Source: CAZQEZ01 sp964592475
GTDB lineage: Bacteria; Bacteroidota; Bacteroidia; Cytophagales; Cyclobacteriaceae
DNA: 13,524 nucleotides
Direction of reading: 5' to 3'
NCBI GenBank assembly: GCA_964592475.1
Contig: CAZQEZ010000114.1
Coordinates: 1 to 13,524 of the forward strand
The notes under the pieces are model-generated. The model was given only the letters and a program-made list of their open reading frames with translations, made no database searches and was not told the origin of the DNA. The translations under genes were made by a program, and so were the position numbers. Of the stretch, positions 1 through 7,397 are shown piece after piece (positions within the stretch are counted from its first letter, which is position 1; every line of letters begins with the position of its first letter).

Positions 1-1
1 A

Positions 2-772
2 AAAGTAGGCGGTTATGGCCTGATAAGAATTGCTTATCCAATTTTTCCGGATGGGGGAGTTTATTTTGCTTGGATGGTGGGCCTACTAGGGGTTATTAGC
101 ATCATATATGGCGCATTCAACGCCATGGCTATGAAAGATTTGAAAAAATTGATAGCTTATTCCTCTGTTTCTCATATGGGTTTTGTTTTGTTAGGCATTG
201 CTTCAGTTACCAGCGAGGGAGTAAGTGGTGCAGTGTACCAAATGTTTTCTCACGGCCTTATTGCTTCAATGTTGTTTCTGGTGGCCGGTGTTATTTATGA
301 TCGTACGCGAGATCGCCAGATAGACAATTATTCGGGCCTAGCCAAGAAAATGCCTTATTTTACTGCAGTAGTAGTAGTGGCCTTTTTTGCCTCCCTGGGT
401 CTTCCTGGTTTTTCCGGATTTATCGCGGAATTAATGGTATTTCTTGGTGCATTTAATTCACAAAGTATAAACCAGTTGTTGCCCAGGTTATTTGCAATAG
501 TTGCTTCCTTTGGCCTACTGCTCACGGCTGCATATTATTTATGGGCACTTCAACGGATGTTTTTTGGAAGATTTTTTACACGTGAGGCGAAATGGGAAAA
601 CGTGTTGCGAGATATTGATCGTAGAGAACACATCATGTTTTTGCCATTGATTGTACTTATTATTCTTTTCGGTATATTCCCGCACTTGCTAATTAACGTG
701 ATGAATGAAACAGTCAATCATTTGATTACAATAATCAACCAGTTTGGCTTTGAAAATAACGGTCAACTTTAA
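2..772 (+). CDS. nuoM: NADH-quinone oxidoreductase subunit M (NuoM), 3' portion only
   Basis: This is an antiporter-like, proton-pumping membrane subunit of respiratory complex I in the inner membrane. The reading frame is already open at the left edge, so the 5' part lies outside the window; 256 codons plus TAA are visible. The ATG at 74 is an internal methionine. The segment at about 122-216, with DLKKLIAYSSVSHMGF followed by a transmembrane stretch, is the NuoM/NuoL family hallmark and holds conserved lysines. The GFSGFIAELM segment around 410-433 carries the conserved membrane glutamate (codon 428-430), which corresponds to E. coli NuoM Glu407. Several hydrophobic helices and a short tail follow, matching the normal NuoM C-terminus. 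nuoN starts within a few bases of the stop, as is usual at the end of nuo operons. Family assignment is firm; NuoL is excluded by the short C-terminal end. Confidence 0.95.
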   Translation, partial: KVGGYGLIRIAYPIFPDGGVYFAWMVGLLGVISIIYGAFNAMAMKDLKKLIAYSSVSHMGFVLLGIASVTSEGVSGAVYQMFSHGLIASMLFLVAGVIYDRTRDRQIDNYSGLAKKMPYFTAVVVVAFFASLGLPGFSGFIAELMVFLGAFNSQSINQLLPRLFAIVASFGLLLTAAYYLWALQRMFFGRFFTREAKWENVLRDIDRREHIMFLPLIVLIILFGIFPHLLINVMNETVNHLITIINQFGFENNGQL

Positions 773-782
773 ATGTATAGCA

Positions 783-2282
783 TTGGTAGAAAAAGTAGCT
801 TACATACTAACGCAAATTACTGAAAGCCTCCCGCATCTAATGCCGGAGTTATGGCTTACCGGTCTTTTCGTGACATTAATCCTTCTCGACCTTATTTTTA
901 AACATAAATCACACCTTTTGCTATGGCTGGCAATATCAACATTGGTGCCAGTGATGATAAGCCTGGTTGGGCATTGGCAGGATCAAACCAGCGCTGCTTT
1001 ATTTGGAGGCATGTTACAACTTGATAATTTGGCTGTATTTGCTAAAATTATGTTGACTATAGGTTTGTTTTTTACTTTTATAATGTCAATATTTTCGCGA
1101 GAACCTGGTAAAAAACACGCTGAATATTATATAATGTTTGTAGTCTTGCTATTGGGAACATTTTTAATGAGCATGGCTACTAACTTGCTCAGTGTGTACC
1201 TTTCCATAGAACTGGTTTCAATTGCTTCGTTTATACTGGTAGTGTTTCGCTTTCAAAGATCAGCCTATGAATCAGGCATAAAATACCTTCTTTTCGGGGC
1301 TTTATCATCAGGTGTTATGCTGTATGGCATGTCGCTACTATATGGATTTACTGGTACATTGGAGTTTACTTCGGCTATTTTCATTTACAACTTAAAAGCT
1401 GTAGAACCCTCGTTAGCTTTGCTGGCGGGTGTAATGGTAGCAGTGGGGTTTTTGTTTAAATTAAGCCTGGTACCGTTCCATTTTTGGGCTCCGGATGCTT
1501 ATGAAAAGGCACCTATTCCGGTAATCTCTTTTTTGTCAATAGCACCTAAAATTGCCGCTTTTATTATCTTGTATCGAATTGTTGGTAGTTTTGTGGCAGT
1601 AAGTGATATTTTTGTTGACGTACAATATGACTGGACAGGCTTATTATCATTATTGGCACTGTTTAGTATTTTATTTGGCAATATAGCAGCTTTGCGGCAA
1701 ACGAACGCCAAGCGTATGATGGCTTACTCGTCAATAGCTCATTCGGGATTTATATTAATCGGATTAATAAGTTTTAGTGGCAATGGCATGTATAGCATGT
1801 TCTTTTACTTATCTATTTATCTCTTTATGAATATGGCTGCTTTTTTTGCTATTCAGTTTTTATACAAAAAAACCGGGTCAGAAAACATACAAGATTATGC
1901 AGGCTTGGGTATTAATTATCCATTTTGGGGAGTGATTATCCTGCTTACTATGGTTGCGTTAGCAGGGTTACCACCCACGGCGGGTTTTAGCGCTAAGTTC
2001 TTCATCTTCACTTCCTTATGGCAATCGTATCAAGCTACTCAAGAGGGCTTTTTATTAGCATTGTTTATTATCGGATTAATTAATGCAGCAATTTCTCTTG
2101 CTTATTACTTACGCATTCCATATGTTATGTTTTTTAAAGGTCAAAAGAATTTTGAACTAAGCAACAAAAAAAACGTGTTAGAAATTATAGTAGGAATTAT
2201 AATCATTTTGCCAATTCTCTTATTTTTCTTTAAAGCAGACTGGTTGTATGATTTGATCAATAATATTAAGTTTGCACTTTAA
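783..2282 (+). CDS. nuoN: NADH-quinone oxidoreductase subunit N (NuoN)
   Basis: This is the third antiporter-like membrane subunit of complex I, thought to take part in proton translocation. It is about 499 residues with some 14 hydrophobic segments. Counted from the 783 start, visible family landmarks are Glu143 in YLSIELVSI, Lys226 in GFLFKLSLVPFHFW, Lys256 in the next helix, Lys310 in NAKRMMAYSSIAHSGF and Lys405 in PPTAGFSAKFF, which match the buried charge line of NuoN. The start is uncertain because no in-frame ATG lies upstream of 840. I prefer TTG at 783, 10 nt after the nuoM stop. It keeps the ESLPHLMPEL stretch, which resembles the usual NuoN N-terminus before helix 1. TTG at 744 (overlapping nuoM by 29 nt, 512 residues) and ATG at 840 (480 residues) are alternatives. 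The end and identity are firm. Confidence 0.93.
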   Translation: MVEKVAYILTQITESLPHLMPELWLTGLFVTLILLDLIFKHKSHLLLWLAISTLVPVMISLVGHWQDQTSAALFGGMLQLDNLAVFAKIMLTIGLFFTFIMSIFSREPGKKHAEYYIMFVVLLLGTFLMSMATNLLSVYLSIELVSIASFILVVFRFQRSAYESGIKYLLFGALSSGVMLYGMSLLYGFTGTLEFTSAIFIYNLKAVEPSLALLAGVMVAVGFLFKLSLVPFHFWAPDAYEKAPIPVISFLSIAPKIAAFIILYRIVGSFVAVSDIFVDVQYDWTGLLSLLALFSILFGNIAALRQTNAKRMMAYSSIAHSGFILIGLISFSGNGMYSMFFYLSIYLFMNMAAFFAIQFLYKKTGSENIQDYAGLGINYPFWGVIILLTMVALAGLPPTAGFSAKFFIFTSLWQSYQATQEGFLLALFIIGLINAAISLAYYLRIPYVMFFKGQKNFELSNKKNVLEIIVGIIIILPILLFFFKADWLYDLINNIKFAL

Positions 2283-2291
2283 TATCATCAA

Positions 2292-4178
2292 ATGAGCGAT
2301 TTCATCAAGCACGAATGCGGTATAGCCTTAATTAGGCTAAGAAAACCACTTCCTTATTATATAGAAAAATATGGCTCGCCTACTTACGCCATGAATAAGC
2401 TTTACCTGCTGATGGAAAAGCAGCACAATAGAGGGCAAGATGGTGCAGGAGTAGCTAATATAAAAATAAATGTAAAACCAGGCACCAGATTCATAAGCAG
2501 ATATAGATCGGTAGAACCTCAGCCTATAGCCACCATCTTCAAAAAAATAAATAAAAAGTTTAAAAAGATTCAAAAACATTATCCGGATAAATATTATGAC
2601 CCGGATTGGCTCAAAGAGAATTTTCCATTTACCGGAGAAGTCTGGTTAGGTCACTTACGATATGGTACTCATGGAGCAAATAGCGTAGAAAATTGTCATC
2701 CCATGCTGCGTTCCAATAATTGGCGTAGTAGAAATTTGGCAATGGCAGGTAATTTCAATCTAACTAATGTAGATGAGTTATTCAAAATGCTGGTGAAGCT
2801 GGGACAGCATCCGAAAGAAATGGTAGATACCGTAACGGTGATGGAAAAAATTGGCCATTTTCTCGATTTAGCCAATCAAGAGATTTTTGATAAGTATAAA
2901 GGAACCTATTCCAACCGAGAAATAACTGATATTATTGAGGATGAATTGGATTTAGAGTACATTCTAAAGCGTAGCTGTAAGGATTTTGATGGAGGCTATG
3001 CTATGGCAGGACTCACCGGTTTTGGAGGCGCCTTTGTGGCTCGTGATCCGGCGGGAATTCGCCCTGCTTACTATTACGCTGATGATGAAGTGTTAGTAGT
3101 AGCCTCAGAAAAGCCTGCTATTAAAACATCATTTGATGTAAACTATAATCAGATAAAAGAAATTGAACCCGGCAGTGCCTTAATTATTAGAAAAAATGGA
3201 GAATACGGAGAACATCCATTTATAGATAAGCTACCTAAGAAGAGTTGTAGCTTTGAAAGGATATATTTTTCGCGCGGATCTGATCCGGAAATATACAACG
3301 AGCGTAAAAATTTAGGAAGATTTATTCTGCCTCAAATTTTAAAATCGATAAACTTTGACTTGAGAAACACCGTGTTTTCTTATATACCTAATACTGCCGA
3401 GACTGCTTTTCTGGGTATGATGGAAGGCATTGAAGATTATTTAGTTCAGCGTCGTAAGGAAGTGATATTGGAAGCTAAGCCATTTCTCGATTCAGTTGAA
3501 GACATTCTTAGCTTCAAGCCCCGTATTGAAAAGCTAGTGACCAAAGATGTGAAGATGCGTACCTTCATAACCAACGACCGTGATCGTGAAGATCTGGTTG
3601 CTCACGTTTATGACGCCACTTATGAATTGATTAATAAAAACAAGGATACCATTGTAATAATGGATGATTCAATAGTAAGAGGTACCACTTTAGAGAGAAG
3701 TATTCTTACCTTACTGGGAAAATTGGAGCCAAAAAAAATTGTCATAGTTTCATCTGCTCCGCAAATTCGGTTTCCCGATTGTTACGGCATTGACATGTCT
3801 AAAATGAAAGAGTTTATTGCTTTCAGAGCATTATTAAAGCTTCTTGAAGATACCAATCAGCAATATTTACTAGATGAAGTGTATGTGAAATGTGTGGGTG
3901 CTGCCGGCCAAAAAGATGTGCCTAATTATGTAAAGGAGCTTTATGACCAATTTACCGATGACCAGATCTCAGCTAAAATTGCTGAAATTGTCACTCCAAA
4001 GAATTTTAAGCCGGAAGTAGAGGTTGTTTATCAAACAGTAAAAAATTTGCATCGTGCATGTCCTAAGCATATTGGCGACTGGTATTTTACCGGAAACTAC
4101 CCTACGCCTGGTGGAAATAGGGTGGTAAATAAAGCTTTTGTGAATTTTATGGAAGGAAAACTGGTAAGGGCTTACTAA
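2292..4178 (+). CDS. Long PurF-like amidophosphoribosyltransferase (class II glutamine amidotransferase plus PRTase)
   Basis: By family it would make phosphoribosylamine from PRPP and glutamine, the first step of purine synthesis, in the cytosol. The N-terminal Ntn glutaminase (about 9-300) has candidate nucleophile Cys9 behind an eight-residue leader, so processing like that of B. subtilis PurF would be needed. It also has RGQDGAGV (47-54), GHLRYGTHG (120-128, Arg123), Asp179 and RDPAGIRP (251-258). The PRTase domain has the PRPP loop IMDDSIVRGTT (456-466) and an E. coli-like SAPQIRFP segment (488-495). At 628 residues it is roughly 120 longer than classical PurF; extra sequence lies around 55-119 and 375-420. 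The usual HNGNLTN motif reads GNFNLTN (153-159), and the C-terminal Fe-S cysteines of the Bacillus type are absent. The gene follows nuoN by 9 nt, suggesting cotranscription. Bacteroidota often have this form beside a classical purF, so I leave the symbol empty. It could be a working PurF or a specialised paralog. Confidence 0.9.
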   Translation: MSDFIKHECGIALIRLRKPLPYYIEKYGSPTYAMNKLYLLMEKQHNRGQDGAGVANIKINVKPGTRFISRYRSVEPQPIATIFKKINKKFKKIQKHYPDKYYDPDWLKENFPFTGEVWLGHLRYGTHGANSVENCHPMLRSNNWRSRNLAMAGNFNLTNVDELFKMLVKLGQHPKEMVDTVTVMEKIGHFLDLANQEIFDKYKGTYSNREITDIIEDELDLEYILKRSCKDFDGGYAMAGLTGFGGAFVARDPAGIRPAYYYADDEVLVVASEKPAIKTSFDVNYNQIKEIEPGSALIIRKNGEYGEHPFIDKLPKKSCSFERIYFSRGSDPEIYNERKNLGRFILPQILKSINFDLRNTVFSYIPNTAETAFLGMMEGIEDYLVQRRKEVILEAKPFLDSVEDILSFKPRIEKLVTKDVKMRTFITNDRDREDLVAHVYDATYELINKNKDTIVIMDDSIVRGTTLERSILTLLGKLEPKKIVIVSSAPQIRFPDCYGIDMSKMKEFIAFRALLKLLEDTNQQYLLDEVYVKCVGAAGQKDVPNYVKELYDQFTDDQISAKIAEIVTPKNFKPEVEVVYQTVKNLHRACPKHIGDWYFTGNYPTPGGNRVVNKAFVNFMEGKLVRAY

Positions 4179-4213
4179 TCTTTTTTATTAAAAAAACACT
4201 TTCTTTATAAAAA

Positions 4214-4221
4214 TCATTTTG
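4214..4221 (+). promoter_or_regulatory. Weak -7-like element before the DsbA-family gene
   Basis: TCATTTTG differs at one position from the Bacteroidota -7 consensus TAnnTTTG. It lies 22 nt before the ATG at 4244, within a 65-nt AT-rich gap. No TTG is seen at the -33 distance. It is the best candidate in the gap but weak, and read-through from the PurF-like gene is equally possible. Confidence 0.22.
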
Positions 4222-4243
4222 ATTAGAGATTTACTATATAAAT

Positions 4244-4882
4244 ATGAAAAAGATCATTTATTGCTACGATGCGTTATGCGGTTGGTGTTATGGATTTAGC
4301 CCTGTAATTGAAAAAATATTTAATGAGTATAAAAATGATTTTCAGTTCGAGGTATTATCAGGAGGAATGGTTATAGGTGAACGAATTGGGCCAATAGGTG
4401 AAGTAGCACCTTACATAAAACAAGCATATAAGCAAGTAGAAGCAACAAGCGGCGTCAAATTTGGAGATGGTTTTCTTACCGAACTGGATAAAGGTAAAGC
4501 AATTTTTACATCAATACCACCAGCCATCGCCATGAGTATTTTTAAGCAAAACAAAGCAAACGAGCAAATATTATTTGCCGGCGAACTTCAAAAAATGATC
4601 TATTATGAAGGAGTAGCTCCTGATAATTTGCAAGCCTATGCCGCAAAAGCCGGGCAATATGGTTTGGATAAGCAGGATTTTTTAAGCAAAATGAGTAACC
4701 CGGATCACAAAAATTTAGCCGTCAACGAATTTCAAAAAGTTGCAAATTTGGGAGTAAGAGGTTTTCCTACCGTGATGGCGCAAATAAATGAAAAGTATCA
4801 CGTGCTAAATAATGGCTTTATTTCATTTGAAGCAATGAAGAAGCAAATCGAACAGGTTCTTGAACAGGTATCTTCATCATAA
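4244..4882 (+). CDS. DsbA/FrnE-like thioredoxin-fold protein (CGWC)
   Basis: This is a 212-residue predicted cytoplasmic thiol oxidoreductase-like protein of the DsbA/FrnE branch (PF01323-type). It begins with a beta strand that leads directly into the redox motif CGWC at residues 12-15, followed by the helical insert typical of DsbA proteins (about 60-160). The conserved cis-proline loop is GFPT, Pro175. There is no signal peptide or lipobox, so a periplasmic disulfide-forming role is unlikely. FrnE-like relatives have been linked to oxidative stress or isomerase-type reactions, but the substrate here cannot be read from sequence. An extra Cys7 sits close to the active site. The ATG start is natural because only five residues precede the first strand. 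It is the last + strand gene before the convergent putP. Confidence 0.85.
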   Translation: MKKIIYCYDALCGWCYGFSPVIEKIFNEYKNDFQFEVLSGGMVIGERIGPIGEVAPYIKQAYKQVEATSGVKFGDGFLTELDKGKAIFTSIPPAIAMSIFKQNKANEQILFAGELQKMIYYEGVAPDNLQAYAAKAGQYGLDKQDFLSKMSNPDHKNLAVNEFQKVANLGVRGFPTVMAQINEKYHVLNNGFISFEAMKKQIEQVLEQVSSS

Positions 4883-4890
4883 AATCACCC

Positions 4891-4921
4891 AATTGACCGC
4901 TCAATACGGCAATTCAATTTT
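4891..4921 (+). terminator. Hairpin between convergent genes
   Basis: AATTGACCG (4891-4899) can pair with CGGCAATT (4907-4914) with one bulged A, giving about 8 bp around a 7-nt loop. A CAATTTT stretch follows on the + strand. It lies in the 50-nt gap between the stop of the DsbA-like gene and the stop of putP, where a terminator is expected. The T-run is short, and the opposite strand shows only a weak TTTT, so efficiency in either direction is uncertain. Confidence 0.45.
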
Positions 4922-4932
4922 CAACAGGAAAT

Positions 4933-6417
4933 TTAAACATCATACGATTCAACACTCTCATATTCGTTGATAACCTCGGCTCTTACCGGTTTGCCAAAAA
5001 CACTTATTAGCACTATAAATGTAACCGATACAAAAAATCCGGGCACTATTTCATACAAATCAAAAATACCACCTTCTAATTGTTTCCACAATAAAACGGT
5101 GATTCCTCCACTTATTATTCCGGCGATTGCCGAAGGAAAGGTCATCTTTTTCCAATAAAGTGAAAGCAACACCAGTGGACCAAAAGCAGCGCCAAAACCT
5201 GCCCAGGCATAGGCTACTAAATCAAGCACGCTGGCATCGGGATTAAAAGCAATGAAAAAAGCTATGATAGCAATGATAATTACTGCAAGACGGCCTATCA
5301 TTACTAGTTGCTTTTGAGATGCATTGGGCTTAAATAGTCGGTATATATCTTCTGTTAAAGCTGAAGAAGCAACCAAAAGCTGTGAATCAGCAGTACTCAT
5401 GATAGCTGCTAAAATGGCTGAAAGTAATATGCCAGTGAGCAGTGGACTGCTTAGGCTTTCCACCAAAAGCATAAAGACAGTTTCAGAATCGTTACCCACT
5501 AATCTTTCTTGCAAAATAATATTACCTAATAAGCCAACCAAAATCGCACAGAATAAGCTAATTAATACCCACACCATGGCTATTCGTCTGGATTTTTTAA
5601 TCATGCCAGAATGTTTGATAGCCATGAAACGAGCCAAAATGTGGGGTTGACCAAAATACCCCAAGCCCCAAGCCATAAGTGAAATAATGGTTATTGTTGT
5701 GATGGTGTTGCCTTCTTCTGTAATGGTAAGGCTAAATAATTGTGAATCGACATTTTTGATAGCAGCTATAGAAGAATCAATTCCGCCGCTTTCTGAAATG
5801 GCTAGAATGGGAATGCTAATGATGGCAATGAACATGATAATGCCTTGAATAAAATCTGTCCAGCTTACCGCCATAAATCCTCCTAAAAAGGTATAAATGA
5901 TAATAACCGCTACACCAGTACTCAATGCTGTTAAGTATGACATGCCAAAAACAGTATTGAATAATTTTGCCCCTGCTACAAATCCAGATGCAGTGTAGAT
6001 GAGAAAGAAAATAACTATAAAAATAGCAGCAACTATACGTAAACTGTGGCTCTTGGCTTGAAACCTGTGTTGAAAATAATCGGGTAACGTAATGGAGTTT
6101 CCAGCTACTTCGGTATATTTTCTTAGTTTACGTGCTATAAACCGCCAGTTAAAATAGGTGCCTATGGCTAAACCCGATGCCAGCCATACCGCGTTAAGTC
6201 CTGATAGGTAAGCATACCCAGGCAAACCTAACAATAACCATCCACTCATGTCGGATGCTTGAGCACTTAGTGAAGTTACCCAGCTGTTTAGGCCCCGTCC
6301 CCCTAGTATATAATCAGATAGATTACTGGTTTTTTTATAAAAAAACCAACCTATCATCAGCATAACTGATATATAACAAATAAACGAGATGATGATTCCT
6401 GAGTTATCGGCAATCAT
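4933..6417 (-). CDS. putP: Sodium/proline symporter, PutP type
   Basis: This is an inner-membrane sodium:solute symporter (SSS family) that by family imports L-proline with Na+. Its 494 residues fit the family, with about 13 hydrophobic helices. The sodium-site helices are recognisable: SAQASDMSGWLLLGLPG (51-67), with Ala54, Asp56, Met57 and Ser58, and ILSAILAAIMSTADSQ (330-345), with Ala338, Ser341 and Thr342. These parallel E. coli PutP Ala53, Asp55, Met56, Ser57, Ala337, Ser340 and Thr341. The segments after them, GLPGYAYLSG and LLVASSALTEDIY, also follow PutP closely, which favours proline over the pantothenate or glucose branches. The substrate is still inferred from similarity. No proline catabolic gene is nearby. 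A well-formed TAnnTTTG element sits just upstream, so it probably has its own promoter although the preceding gene is on the same strand. Confidence 0.9.
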   Translation of the reverse strand: MIADNSGIIISFICYISVMLMIGWFFYKKTSNLSDYILGGRGLNSWVTSLSAQASDMSGWLLLGLPGYAYLSGLNAVWLASGLAIGTYFNWRFIARKLRKYTEVAGNSITLPDYFQHRFQAKSHSLRIVAAIFIVIFFLIYTASGFVAGAKLFNTVFGMSYLTALSTGVAVIIIYTFLGGFMAVSWTDFIQGIIMFIAIISIPILAISESGGIDSSIAAIKNVDSQLFSLTITEEGNTITTITIISLMAWGLGYFGQPHILARFMAIKHSGMIKKSRRIAMVWVLISLFCAILVGLLGNIILQERLVGNDSETVFMLLVESLSSPLLTGILLSAILAAIMSTADSQLLVASSALTEDIYRLFKPNASQKQLVMIGRLAVIIIAIIAFFIAFNPDASVLDLVAYAWAGFGAAFGPLVLLSLYWKKMTFPSAIAGIISGGITVLLWKQLEGGIFDLYEIVPGFFVSVTFIVLISVFGKPVRAEVINEYESVESYDV

Positions 6418-6442
6418 GGCGCATAGTTTTTTTCAAAAGCTT

Positions 6443-6450
6443 CAAATATA
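6443..6450 (-). promoter_or_regulatory. -7 promoter element of putP
   Basis: On the - strand this reads TATATTTG, an exact match to the Bacteroidota -7 consensus TAnnTTTG. It ends 25 nt before the putP ATG, so the leader would be about 20 nt. No TTG is found at the normal 17-23 nt spacing; the nearest is about 30 nt upstream. The match is exact but short, and the region is AT-rich. Confidence 0.42.
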
Positions 6451-6499
6451 GGAAGAATAGCGGAATAGATGAATATGGATCAATCAGGAAAGCCGCTTT

Positions 6500-7360
6500 T
6501 TATTCTCTTTTAAATTTCGCATTTTCCAGTAAATCGTTTAAGCTCATTTCTTCAAAGTTATACTTCAGTTGGTAAGCTCTGAAGTCGTCATGGATTTTAA
6601 CAATTACTTCATATTCTGAAGCGTTCATGAGGAAATGAAAGGGTGGTATGTTTTCTTTGGTAAATTTATCAAGTTCTTTGCCCTGTAAACCTGTTACATT
6701 GCTTACGATTGTTTTATAATTATTTATAAGGCCGTTACGATGCATTTCCCACCTTTTTTGCTCTCGTTCTTTAGCCAGTATTTCCTGCAGTTTTTTTCTT
6801 TGTTTAAAGTCTTTATTAAAAAGGTTGGCAAATGCAGTTACCGCACCGGTTAATGCAGCTCCTCCCTGCATTCCGGGATTAGTACCAATTCCTATGGTTG
6901 GTTTTTTTTCGGCCTGTTGTCTTTCAAAAAGTGGCTCGCCTTTGTTATCTTTTCTTTCCAGGCTAAACTCCTCTTTTCTGGCTTTATTAAAAATATCCTG
7001 TAAATCATAGGCATAAATATCTACAGGTTTCAAGGTATAAGTTTTAGGTTGCAATTTTATTTTTAGGTAGAAATTAGAGCCGGTACTATCAGCAAAAGAA
7101 ATAACTTTACTTTCATAACCTATTGCCCGAAAAACCAACGTGTCAGTGCGATAAACCCGGATGTCAAAATATCCTTCTTCATCAGTTGCAGTGCCAGCAT
7201 TTCGTTTAGGGGCGCTAATGTTTGCTAGTGGTATAGGTTGCAAACTATCCGCGCTCAGCACCTGTCCTTCTACATACACCGTTTCAAAACGGCGGTTTTG
7301 TGCTGTAAGCGATAAGCTCATTACCAGCAATAAAACCAAGAATATATATTTTTTCAGCAT
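6500..7360 (-). CDS. Exported carboxypeptidase-regulatory-like domain protein
   Basis: This is a 286-residue secreted protein of unknown function. It has a clear Sec signal peptide, MLKKYIFLVLLLVMSLSLTA, with likely cleavage before Gln21. Residues 28-103 form a carboxypeptidase regulatory-like beta-sandwich: GQVLSADSLQPIPLANI, then TATDEEGYFDI, then a GYESKVISF strand. This resembles the domain at the N-terminus of SusC-type receptors, but no plug or barrel follows. A Gly/Ala-rich stretch (157-178) leads into a charged, probably helical part (180-210) and a C-terminal region with TGLQGKELDKF (223-233). Bacteroidota encode many such stand-alone proteins, probably periplasmic or outer-membrane associated. 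It begins 37 nt after the polA stop with no recognisable promoter or terminator between, so it may be cotranscribed with polA. I assign no enzymatic role. Confidence 0.8.
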   Translation of the reverse strand: MLKKYIFLVLLLVMSLSLTAQNRRFETVYVEGQVLSADSLQPIPLANISAPKRNAGTATDEEGYFDIRVYRTDTLVFRAIGYESKVISFADSTGSNFYLKIKLQPKTYTLKPVDIYAYDLQDIFNKARKEEFSLERKDNKGEPLFERQQAEKKPTIGIGTNPGMQGGAALTGAVTAFANLFNKDFKQRKKLQEILAKEREQKRWEMHRNGLINNYKTIVSNVTGLQGKELDKFTKENIPPFHFLMNASEYEVIVKIHDDFRAYQLKYNFEEMSLNDLLENAKFKRE

Positions 7361-7397
7361 TTAAATTTCTTTATGTGGCTGAGGTTTATATCTTGGA

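Noticed and set aside
1499..1711. Short - strand ORF inside nuoN
   Set aside because: It lies wholly within a strongly supported membrane-protein gene, has no recognisable domain, and fits an antisense shadow.
4181..4224. Terminator after the PurF-like gene
   Set aside because: Only A:T pairing (T6/A7) and a tiny AATCA-TTT-TGATT hairpin are present, with no GC stem or following T-run.
5324..5650. 108-codon + strand ORF inside putP
   Set aside because: It mirrors conserved putP sequence on the other strand, has no promoter or domain, and the putP frame is intact throughout.
6490..6500. Palindrome AAAGCGGCTTT at the end of the carboxypeptidase-regulatory-like gene as a terminator
   Set aside because: The possible loop is only 1-3 nt and no T-run follows on the - strand.
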